Assembly: GCF_000377945.1 (NCBI RefSeq)
Contig: NZ_KB898932.1
Location: forward strand, 1 to 64,000
Reading direction: 5' to 3'
DNA from: Thioalkalivibrio sulfidiphilus
GTDB taxonomy: Bacteria > Pseudomonadota > Gammaproteobacteria > Ectothiorhodospirales > Ectothiorhodospiraceae
DNA length: 64,000 nucleotides
The notes below the pieces were generated by a model that saw only the letters and a list, made by a program, of their open reading frames with translations, had not been told where the DNA came from and ran no database searches. Position numbers and translations under genes: made by a program. Of the stretch, positions 42,690 to 49,145 are shown one piece after another. The stretch's first letter is position 1; each line of letters begins with the position of its first letter.

Positions 42690-43610
42690 ATGGAACTCGT
42701 CCTGGAATACCTCGAAGGCGTCCAATGGGAAGACCTGATCTTCTCCACCCTGCGCATCCTGCTCATCCTGGTCATGGCCTGGGTGATCATGAGCGTGGTC
42801 CGGGGTGGTCTGGCCCGCATGGAAAGAAAGCTGGTGGAAGCCGGCAAGAAGCAGGGCGATGTGCCCTCGGAGGCCACCAAACGTGCCGAGACCCTGGTGC
42901 GGCTGTTGCGCCAGCTGGTGCTCATCGTGGTCTGGGTGATGGCCTTGCTGGTGATCCTCAACGAGCTGGGCGTCTCCGTGGCCCCCATCCTGGCCTCGGC
43001 CGGCGTACTGGGCCTGGCCATCGGCTTCGGCGCCCAGAACCTGGTGCGCGACGTGATCAGCGGCTTCTTCTTCATCCTGGAGAACCAGGTGCGCGTGGGC
43101 GACGTGGTGGTGGTTAACGGCACCGGCGGGCTGGTGGAGGGCATCAACTTCCGCACTCTGGTGCTGCGTGACCTGGAGGGCAAGGTGCACATCTTCCCCA
43201 ACGGCACCATCGACGCGGTCACCAACCTGACCCGGGAATGGTCTGCCTATGTGTTCGACATCGGCGTGGCCTACAAGGAGGACACCGACAAGGTGGTGGG
43301 CATCCTCAAGGACGTGGGCGAGGAGATGATGGCCGACACCGAATACGGCCCCAACATCCAGGACATCGAGATCTTCGGCGTGGACAAGTTCGATGACTCC
43401 GCCGTGGTGATCAAGGGGCGCATTAAGACCCTGCCCATCAAGCAGTGGTACGTGGGCCGTGAGTTCCTGAGGCGCGTCAAGTATGCGTTCGATGCCCACG
43501 GTGTGGAGATCCCGTTCCCGCACAGGACGCTATACTTTGGCGAAGCCAGTCCCCCGTTCTTGACCCGCATGCTCAATCAGCAGACCCCTGCGGGCGAGAA
43601 CGGCCAATAA
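42690..43610 (+). CDS. mscS: Small-conductance mechanosensitive channel MscS
   Basis: 306 residues. Three membrane helices lie in residues 15-115, the pore helix being SVAPILASAGVLGLAIGFGAQNLVRDVISG. The beta domain follows (NQVRVGDVVVVNGTGGLVEGINFRTLVLRDLEGKVHIFPNGTI), then the C-terminal alpha/beta domain. Length is normal for MscS. The channel opens under membrane tension and releases solutes on osmotic down-shock. It lies directly downstream of the carbamoyltransferase/amidotransferase pair. Confidence 0.93.
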   Translation: MELVLEYLEGVQWEDLIFSTLRILLILVMAWVIMSVVRGGLARMERKLVEAGKKQGDVPSEATKRAETLVRLLRQLVLIVVWVMALLVILNELGVSVAPILASAGVLGLAIGFGAQNLVRDVISGFFFILENQVRVGDVVVVNGTGGLVEGINFRTLVLRDLEGKVHIFPNGTIDAVTNLTREWSAYVFDIGVAYKEDTDKVVGILKDVGEEMMADTEYGPNIQDIEIFGVDKFDDSAVVIKGRIKTLPIKQWYVGREFLRRVKYAFDAHGVEIPFPHRTLYFGEASPPFLTRMLNQQTPAGENGQ

Positions 43611-43653
43611 TGTTCCTCATGCATATCCAAGACACAGACAAGGAGTAGCCACT

Positions 43654-44175
43654 ATGACACCTCATTCCGCGACTCAAGCCACCGCACGCGCTGCATTCGG
43701 CGCAAGCACTTTCGGACTGATGCTGTTGCTCCTGGTGGCCTGGGTGATTCCGGGCGCTGCGCTGGCCCAGGAGGGTGAACAGCCCCAGCTGGTGCAAGTG
43801 GTCAAGAGCAACAAGTCCTTCCCGGACACCCTGCAGGCCTTCAAGGAAGAAGTGAGCAAGGCCGGCTGGAGCCTGCTCAACAGCAACAACATGGCCGGCG
43901 TGCTTTCCGAACGGGGATTTACCCTGGACCCGGTGGTGATCCTGGACGTGTGCAGCGGCAAGTACAGTGCGCGCATACTGGGCAATGACGAATACCGGCC
44001 CATCTCCGCCTTCATGCCTTGCCGGGTGAGCATCTACCAGACCTCGACGGGTGACGTCTTCATCGCCCGCATGAATACGGGCGCCTTCGTGCAGATGATG
44101 CCGCCGGAGGTCGCCGAGGTGATGGAGGCCTCTGACGGCGAGATCGCCGAGATCATCGCCAGGACAGTGCGTTGA
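43654..44175 (+). CDS. DUF302 domain periplasmic protein
   Basis: 173 residues with a long N-terminal signal/anchor (hydrophobic 18-35, cleavage near ALAQE). The DUF302 domain occupies about 45-165 (FPDTLQAFKEEVSKAGWSLLNSNNM ... VVILDVCSGKYSARIL ... CRVSIYQTSTGDVFIARMNTG). The function of this family is unknown. An AAGGAG site precedes the ATG. A terminator follows, so it ends the transcription unit. Confidence 0.85.
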   Translation: MTPHSATQATARAAFGASTFGLMLLLLVAWVIPGAALAQEGEQPQLVQVVKSNKSFPDTLQAFKEEVSKAGWSLLNSNNMAGVLSERGFTLDPVVILDVCSGKYSARILGNDEYRPISAFMPCRVSIYQTSTGDVFIARMNTGAFVQMMPPEVAEVMEASDGEIAEIIARTVR

Positions 44176-44197
44176 GTCTGTAGCGCCCACGTTGAGC

Positions 44198-44230
44198 GAG
44201 AAGGCCGCCCTTGGGCGGCCTTCTCGTTTT
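44198..44230 (+). terminator. Rho-independent terminator after the DUF302 gene
   Basis: The stem GAGAAGGCCGCC/GGCGGCCTTCTC (12 bp, tight CTTG loop) is followed by GTTTTCG. It closes the plus-strand block and also faces the minus-strand nuclease gene. Confidence 0.85.
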
Positions 44231-44292
44231 CGTCACTTGTGCCCCCTCTCGCCAAATCGGTGAGCGATGCGGGCTAATCCTGACAGGCAGGC

Positions 44293-45576
44293 TCAGATGA
44301 GTCGGGTGGTGCCCGTAAGCCGCTTGCCTTCAAACCAGAAGGCCTCGATGCCAATACTCGCCAGCAGGTCCAGAATCTCCTGATCAGGCTTCGTGGGGGT
44401 GAGGAGCGCAAGATCGACCTTGTCCAGCCGATCTCGGAACGATCTCCAACGGTAGTCGAACAACTGACCAATAGCCTGGCGGATTTGGGTGCGCCCCGAC
44501 ACGCCGGAGGTTTCTGTCTTGGCCTCGATCAGCAGCCATCTGCCGCGCTGCCAGTCCTCTATGAGGAGGTCATACTCGCTTTCCTTGGGCAGCAGCTTCC
44601 ATTCGACCGCCCGCAGAAACCGGTTGACGAGTTCGTTGTGCCGCCTTCGGATGACAACCTTGCGCCTGGCAAGGTTCGCGACCGCCTCTTCTTCAGCCTT
44701 CAGTCCAACGGTCCTTGGCTCGGGAACACGTAAGGGCTTGGCTCTCGGGGCTTTTGCGAAAGTCGTTGTCCACGCATAGACATCCAGCTCAAACGCATCC
44801 TTGATTCCACGCGTGCCGATCAATCTACTCAGTGAAACTGCTCCCTGGGCGTCCGGCTGCTTACCAATGCTCTTAAGCAGGTCGCGGGTCCTTGCGTTCA
44901 TGATGGGGAACCGCCGCTGCGGGTCCAGGCAAGCGAGTGTCGGTGCGAGGCCATTCATCATTGATGTTGTGCCGCCCCGGGGCGTTGTGAAGTCAGACAG
45001 TGTCAATACCCTGTTGGCGACATTCGCTATTTTAGTTTCCACGTCGGTCGATTTCATGGACACCATCGTGAATGCCTTGCAGATGGCGCCTGCATGCCTG
45101 TCGACCTGTTCCAGAAAGCCAGGGCGCAGCGACTTGTAGTAGTTCGTGATGCCCGAGGGTGTTGCCACGATCCATTCCGCCTGTTCAGAGCGTAGCCGGA
45201 GTCGACGCTCAAGCGCACGTGAGAGATCCTGATCCGTCCATCCGGGCGGTAGATCAAGCCATGCCGCCAGAAGGCCGTTTCTCCACGTTCGCCCTGCTGC
45301 GAGCATGTGGGATTCGCCGTTCACCCAGGAACATCTGATCAACATCTTTAGGAACTCGGGATCACGACGTGCCTTTCCTGGTGCGGCCTCCCAAAGCGCC
45401 CGAATCAGCTTGGCCGTGCGCCGCTCCTGGGTTACCCATTCCTTTGCCTTGGGCCCAGGATTGAAAACAGGAAGCTTCTGCACTAACGGATCTCCCCATT
45501 CGTAAACGGCCGGGAGGTAACGACTATTCTTGTTTTGGCACTTTGTCTTTGTCCGATTCGTCGCCGCTGTCGGCAT
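44293..45576 (-). CDS. PD-(D/E)XK nuclease-like protein linked to the TAC system
   Basis: 427 residues. The C-terminal third shows a PD-(D/E)XK pattern: ESEYDLLIEDW (metal Asp), LLIEAKTET (E-x-K) and QIRQAIGQLFDYR (helix after the core). The N-terminal two thirds is mostly helical, with RFPIMNARTRDLLKSIG resembling helical DNA-repair-type domains; no family name is certain. It overlaps the chaperone gene by 53 bp if started at 45576; a GTG at 45483 with a GGGGAG site before it is a good alternative start without overlap. It is the last gene of the toxin-antitoxin-chaperone operon and could be an effector. Confidence 0.75.
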   Translation of the reverse strand: MPTAATNRTKTKCQNKNSRYLPAVYEWGDPLVQKLPVFNPGPKAKEWVTQERRTAKLIRALWEAAPGKARRDPEFLKMLIRCSWVNGESHMLAAGRTWRNGLLAAWLDLPPGWTDQDLSRALERRLRLRSEQAEWIVATPSGITNYYKSLRPGFLEQVDRHAGAICKAFTMVSMKSTDVETKIANVANRVLTLSDFTTPRGGTTSMMNGLAPTLACLDPQRRFPIMNARTRDLLKSIGKQPDAQGAVSLSRLIGTRGIKDAFELDVYAWTTTFAKAPRAKPLRVPEPRTVGLKAEEEAVANLARRKVVIRRRHNELVNRFLRAVEWKLLPKESEYDLLIEDWQRGRWLLIEAKTETSGVSGRTQIRQAIGQLFDYRWRSFRDRLDKVDLALLTPTKPDQEILDLLASIGIEAFWFEGKRLTGTTRLI

Positions 45577-46072
45577 TCTTAAGCAGATACATTGGCACGG
45601 GAATGGGCGGAATGCCCATGCGGGCGCAGGTGCCCTGTACGTACTCCCGCCAGTATGGCCAGACGTGATAACCCACGTTGTAGCGGACGAACTCTGCTAG
45701 GGCGGGGCGCAGGGTCTCGTCCTCGACACCATCGCGGATCTCGTAGTGGGCGCTGAAGTTCGCCTCGATTTCCACGTAAACGGCATCCTCATCGACTTCC
45801 TCGGTCTCGGACAGCCGGGCATTGTCCACGAGCCGCACACCCGCCTGGAAGTGGCATACTGCGATTATGCGTTGCGATCCGCTATCCTCATCCGAGACTT
45901 TGAGAATGTTCACCTTTCCGCTTGGTGTGCCCCGGTATTGGGGCACGAGATCCAGATCAACGTCGGGATAGGGCAAAAGGAGGCCATCCCTGCAACGGAT
46001 AGTGCTGTTGCGCAGGTACACACCCTGGATGGTCAGCGCTTTGGCAGCCGTCTCGATGAGCGACTTGTCCAT
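45524..46072 (-). CDS. SecB-like chaperone of a toxin-antitoxin-chaperone module
   Basis: 182 residues. The SecB-fold end is recognisable: LRPALAEFVRYNVGYHVWPYWREYVQGTCARMGIPPIPVPMY resembles the SecB motif of an aromatic-Pro-Tyr-x-Arg segment followed by a Gly-x-Pro-Pro stretch. The N-terminal part has the beta-strand-rich pattern with FSAHYEIRDG. The C-terminal 15 residues are charged. SecB-like chaperones encoded next to HigBA pairs (TAC systems) hold the antitoxin soluble. It starts 3 bp after the antitoxin stop. It is not the housekeeping SecB, judging by length and divergence. Confidence 0.75.
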   Translation of the reverse strand: MDKSLIETAAKALTIQGVYLRNSTIRCRDGLLLPYPDVDLDLVPQYRGTPSGKVNILKVSDEDSGSQRIIAVCHFQAGVRLVDNARLSETEEVDEDAVYVEIEANFSAHYEIRDGVEDETLRPALAEFVRYNVGYHVWPYWREYVQGTCARMGIPPIPVPMYLLKNADSGDESDKDKVPKQE

Positions 46073-46075
46073 GGC

Positions 46076-46465
46076 TCAGGCCGCGGTTTTCCAGTGGTCC
46101 ATGGGGCTGACGACATTGCCGGTCCGCTTGTAACGGACCTTGGGACGGCCCAGGGTAACCTTCGCGATGGACTCAGAAATCCAGCCTTCGGCTTGGGGCC
46201 GTCTTAGACTGATGTTCGCCTCTCGACCCAGTGCAAAGCATATATCCGCCAGTGTGCGCAGCGTCATATTCCGGGATCCGCTCAGGATTTGGGAGATATA
46301 TCCCTTGCTTGTACCCATGCGGTCAGAGAGCTCCGTCTTGGTGACCCCTGCATCTTCCATTTCCTTCCAGATTGCCTCGGTTACCTGGGTGATGAGGCGT
46401 TCCTGGGCCACCAGCCTAGCATTGTCAGAGTTTTCGGTGGTCCATCGATCCAGAAAATCGGTCAT
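46076..46465 (-). CDS. HigA-like antitoxin with C-terminal extension
   Basis: 129 residues from MTDFLDRW, overlapping the toxin stop by 4 bp (ATGA). An XRE helix-turn-helix lies at residues about 42-80 (TKTELSDRMGTSKGYISQILSGSRNMTLRTLADICFALG). The 45 residues after it (GRPKVRYKRTGNVVSPMDHWKTAA at the end) go beyond the usual HigA domain. This tail is where TAC antitoxins carry the chaperone-addiction segment. It should bind the toxin and repress the operon through the palindrome at 46876-46893. Confidence 0.82.
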   Translation of the reverse strand: MTDFLDRWTTENSDNARLVAQERLITQVTEAIWKEMEDAGVTKTELSDRMGTSKGYISQILSGSRNMTLRTLADICFALGREANISLRRPQAEGWISESIAKVTLGRPKVRYKRTGNVVSPMDHWKTAA

Positions 46466-46872
46466 GTGTCCTGCTCCTCGATTCGTCGCCAGTTCTGAAT
46501 CACACGGTTCGTGTCCTGCTGGGCCAGCTTCTGTCCCTTCTTGAAAGCGAAGTGACTGATATAGAAAACCCCTGGGAAGCGACTGGAGAACCATCCGTAA
46601 GCGCGCAGTTTGTCCACCTTGATGGCATAGAAATGCTTGCCGTTGGGGAGCTTACCCTCGGTGTTCCAGTAATCTGGGGATCGCAGCCGCCCCGTGTCCG
46701 CCAGTTGTTCCCGCCGCGCGGCCAACCGAGCCAAACAACCGTCGCGCTTCCCCGCCGTGATCGAGGCGAGCGCGTCCTTCAGGCTTGGCGGCATCCAGAA
46801 GCCCCCTTGGGACCCCGGAGGCCGCTCCTCGCAGTAGCGGATAACAAGTTTAACTCCCCGATATTCCTCCAT
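46462..46872 (-). CDS. HigB/RelE-like toxin (Gp49 type)
   Basis: 136 residues. The core KDALASITAGKRDGCLARLAARREQLADTGRL ... NTEGKLPNGKHFYAIKVDKLRAYGWF ... VFYISHFAFKKGQKL matches RelE-fold toxins of the phage-derived Gp49/HigB group, which cut mRNA on the ribosome. The basic residues K and R and the final FAFKKGQK helix region are in place. The start codon lies 3 bp after the perfect palindrome and has no ribosome-binding site, so the transcript may be nearly leaderless or the true start may be internal. Toxin-first order is typical of higBA. Confidence 0.8.
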   Translation of the reverse strand: MEEYRGVKLVIRYCEERPPGSQGGFWMPPSLKDALASITAGKRDGCLARLAARREQLADTGRLRSPDYWNTEGKLPNGKHFYAIKVDKLRAYGWFSSRFPGVFYISHFAFKKGQKLAQQDTNRVIQNWRRIEEQDT

Positions 46873-46875
46873 GGA

Positions 46876-46893
46876 GTTTACTTATAAGTAAAC
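46876..46893 (-). promoter_or_regulatory. Palindromic operator of the toxin-antitoxin-chaperone operon
   Basis: GTTTACTTATAAGTAAAC is a perfect 18-bp palindrome directly before the toxin start, and it contains TATAAG, a plausible -10 box. A second imperfect pair AGTTTA...TAAACT lies at 46902-46920 and shares the GTTTA half-site. Both fit autorepression by the HigA-like antitoxin. Confidence 0.75.
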
Positions 46894-47034
46894 AAATGTC
46901 CAGTTTATTCCATTTAAACTCACTCTGGTAGGGAGAATTGGGCCGCTGTGGTGCTTTAGGTTGGGAGCGAAGTCCTGGACACGCTCAGGAAGGCAGGAAT
47001 TCGCGGACGCTATGCTCCTCCTCCTGGCCGGAGG

Positions 47035-47217
47035 TCAGGAGAGATCGATGGCGTAGCGTTTGAGATCCTCGAGACTGACCACCTCCAGGGTCTTCTCATG
47101 GGTGGCCATGAGTACCACCGAGGGTGCGGCGCCGGCCTCCAGGGCCTCCTTCCATCTCGCCGCGCACAGGCACCAGCGATCCCCGGGGCGCAGGCCAGGG
47201 AAACCGAATTCCGGTTT
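47035..47217 (-). pseudogene. C-terminal remnant of a DUF2237 gene, in frame after dodecin
   Basis: Sixty codons follow the dodecin stop in the same frame and read KPEFGFPGLRPGDRWCLCAARW ... DLKRYAIDLS, then a TGA. This is the C-terminal half of the DUF2237 family (motif GDRWCLCAARWxEALEAG). The N-terminal half and start codon are missing, so it is a deletion remnant. The deletion apparently joined it to the 3' end of dodecin. Confidence 0.75.
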
Positions 47218-47424
47218 TCAGTCCTCCAGCCGGAAGCCGATCTTGATCGTCACCTGCCAGTGGGCGATCTGGCCGTTCTCGATATGGCCCCGTGTTTCCA
47301 CCACCTCGAACCAGTCCATGTGGCGCACGGACTTGGCGGCCTTGGCAATGGCGGTCTTGATGGCGTCGTCGCTGCCGGTGGTGGAGGAACCGGTCAGTTC
47401 CAGGGTCTTGTAGACGTGTGACAT
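47218..47424 (-). CDS. Dodecin, flavin-binding protein
   Basis: 68 residues with the full dodecin pattern: [26 protein letters not shown], the flavin-stacking W39 in [12 protein letters not shown], and [14 protein letters not shown] at the end. Dodecins form 12-mers that store riboflavin or FMN in the cytoplasm. The C-terminus lacks a couple of residues seen in many homologues. The in-frame DUF2237 remnant begins right after the stop. Confidence 0.93.
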   Translation of the reverse strand: MSHVYKTLELTGSSTTGSDDAIKTAIAKAAKSVRHMDWFEVVETRGHIENGQIAHWQVTIKIGFRLED

Positions 47425-47566
47425 GGTGCGTCTCCTCGTGATGGTTTTTCAGGCTGTGACAACTTACTCCTCGACTTGAGCGTAGCGGATGAACGGACCG
47501 TTCGCACAAACAGCTGTCACGGCCGGGCGCGCTTTTGGGTATGCTTGATGTATGCAGGGAGAACAA

Positions 47567-48274
47567 ATGGATGTGCGCAAGGTGGTGATCCTGAACCCCA
47601 AGGGGGGCTCAGGTAAGACGACCCTTGCCACCAATCTGGTCGCCTACTATGCCCTGCAGGGTCTGCTGCCGGCGCTGCTGGACATGGACAGCCAGGGCTC
47701 AAGCACCCGCTGGATCGGCAAGCGCTCCGCGGAATGGCCCCGGGTCCACGGCCTGAAGGGTTTCGGGCTGCCGAGCAACGTCACCCGCAGCTTCGCCCTG
47801 CGGCCGCCGCCCGAGACCCGGCGGCTGGTGGTGGATACCCCCGCGGGCCTGCCCCGGGACGAGTTGCGGGAGATCACCCGGGATGCCCACCGCATCCTGG
47901 TGCCGGTGATGCCCTCGGACATCGACATCCACGCCGCCACCCGTTGCATCGCCGACCTGCTGCTGGTGGCCAAGATCCCCCGGCCCGACAACCGCATCGC
48001 GGTGGTGGCCAACCGGGTCAAGCCCAACACCCTGGTGTTCCGTTCCCTGATGCGCTTCCTCACTTCCCTGCAGATCCCGGTGGTGGGGGTGCTGCGGGAT
48101 ACCCAGAACTACGTGCGTGCCTTCGAGGCGGGCGTCGGGGTGCACGAGATGAAGGGCGGGACCCAGGGACGGGACGTGGAACAGTGGGAAACCCTGCTGG
48201 CCTGGATCGAGGAAGGGCAGGTGCCTGTGCCGGAGAGCCTCTGGAGCGATCCCGAGGAGTCGCGCTCGGCGTAG
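47567..48274 (+). CDS. ParA/MinD-like P-loop ATPase
   Basis: 235 residues from the ATG at 47567, which has GGGAG five bases upstream; an ATG 15 bp earlier is possible. The deviant Walker A NPKGGSGKTTLATNL is near residue 10, followed by LLDMDSQGSS and LVVDTPAGLPR. No ParB partner is adjacent, so it is an orphan ParA-like protein that may place a cellular cargo rather than segregate DNA. The TAG stop lies inside the left arm of the repeat at 48271. Confidence 0.85.
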   Translation: MDVRKVVILNPKGGSGKTTLATNLVAYYALQGLLPALLDMDSQGSSTRWIGKRSAEWPRVHGLKGFGLPSNVTRSFALRPPPETRRLVVDTPAGLPRDELREITRDAHRILVPVMPSDIDIHAATRCIADLLLVAKIPRPDNRIAVVANRVKPNTLVFRSLMRFLTSLQIPVVGVLRDTQNYVRAFEAGVGVHEMKGGTQGRDVEQWETLLAWIEEGQVPVPESLWSDPEESRSA

Positions 48275-48338
48275 GTCGGCCTTCAGGCCGACAACGATGC
48301 TTCGGTTGGCGCTCGAGTCGGCCTGAAGGCCGACCTAC
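48271..48338. repeat. Perfect 22-bp inverted repeat of GTCGGCCTTCAGGCCGAC type
   Basis: The left arm 48271-48292 (GTAGGTCGGCCTTCAGGCCG...) pairs without mismatch with 48317-48338 across a 24-bp centre. Each arm is itself nearly palindromic (GTCGGCCT/AGGCCGAC). It supplies the ParA-like gene's stop codon and lies between convergent genes, so it may also terminate transcription. Confidence 0.85.
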
Positions 48339-48389
48339 GGGTAGCGCAGAGTGTGCACGCCGAGGGTTGCTGCTCAGGGCTATGCCGGG

Positions 48390-48962
48390 TCAGGCCCGGA
48401 TCACGGCGCCGGTACGCACATCCCGGATCTCGCTCGGCCGGTCCCGGCCGCCCACCTTGCCCGCCAGCACACCGTCCAGCAGATGGCCCAGTTGCGCGGC
48501 TACCGTCTCGTCGGTGCGCGCCGGTTCCTCGCCGGCCAGGTTGGCGCTGGTGGAGACGATGGCGCCGGCCTCGCGGCACAGGGCTGCGGCCAGGGGGTGG
48601 TCGGTGACCCGCACCGCCAGGGTATCGTGATCGCCGGTGAGCCAGCGGGGGGTGTCTGGACGCACCGGCCAGAGCCAGGTCACCGGGCCGGGCCAGGCGG
48701 CATGGGCCCGGGCGGTGGTCTCCGGGTCCAGGGGCAGGAGGTAGGGTTCGAGCTGGGCGGCCTCGGCGGCGATGAGGATCAGTCCCTTGGAGACTTCGCG
48801 CTGCTTGATGGCCAGCAGCCGGGTCACGGCCTCCTCGTTGCGGGGATCACAGCCCAGGCCGAACACCGCCTCGGTGGGGTAGGCGATCACGCCGCCGGCG
48901 CGGATCAGCGCGCCGGCGCGGCGCACATCCTGGATCAGAGGCATGGGGTCGTCGCGGGACAT
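48390..48962 (-). CDS. tsaC: Threonylcarbamoyl-AMP synthase TsaC (YrdC/Sua5 family)
   Basis: 190 residues, the short TsaC form. Signatures: GGVIAYPTEAVFGLGCDPRNEEAVTRLLAIKQR (residues 23-55), and the later GAIVSTSANLAGEEPA. It makes threonylcarbamoyl-AMP from threonine, bicarbonate and ATP for the t6A37 modification of ANN-decoding tRNAs. The topA gene lies upstream on the same strand, separated by a miniature element. Confidence 0.93.
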   Translation of the reverse strand: MSRDDPMPLIQDVRRAGALIRAGGVIAYPTEAVFGLGCDPRNEEAVTRLLAIKQREVSKGLILIAAEAAQLEPYLLPLDPETTARAHAAWPGPVTWLWPVRPDTPRWLTGDHDTLAVRVTDHPLAAALCREAGAIVSTSANLAGEEPARTDETVAAQLGHLLDGVLAGKVGGRDRPSEIRDVRTGAVIRA

Positions 48963-48975
48963 GGGCGGCGTGCTG

Positions 48976-49143
48976 CTAGCCCGAATGTTTCATGAATTCG
49001 CGCGATGATCGCGCAGGATATTGGCCGCACAGGGGGTTTTCCTCGGTCTGCCGTATGGTCCAATACGGCTCTCCCTCGGAAAACCCCCTGTGCGGACAAG
49101 AGACAAGCGAGGACGTGCGCAATTCATGAAACATTCGGGCTAG
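48976..49143. mobile_element. Miniature inverted-repeat element with TAGCCCGAATGTTTCATGAA ends
   Basis: 168 bp with perfect 23-bp terminal inverted repeats (48976-48998 and 49121-49143). A second perfect 18-bp palindrome lies inside (CCGCACAGGGGGTTTTCC at 49025-49042, partner at 49078-49095), and a third, small one (CCGTAT/ATACGG) at the centre. The ends match those of 1-155 and 53198-53457 in the pattern TAGCCCG-x-AT-x-T-x-TCA. There is no coding capacity. It looks like a non-autonomous transposable element or a large nested hairpin. Confidence 0.8.
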
Positions 49144-49145
49144 GA

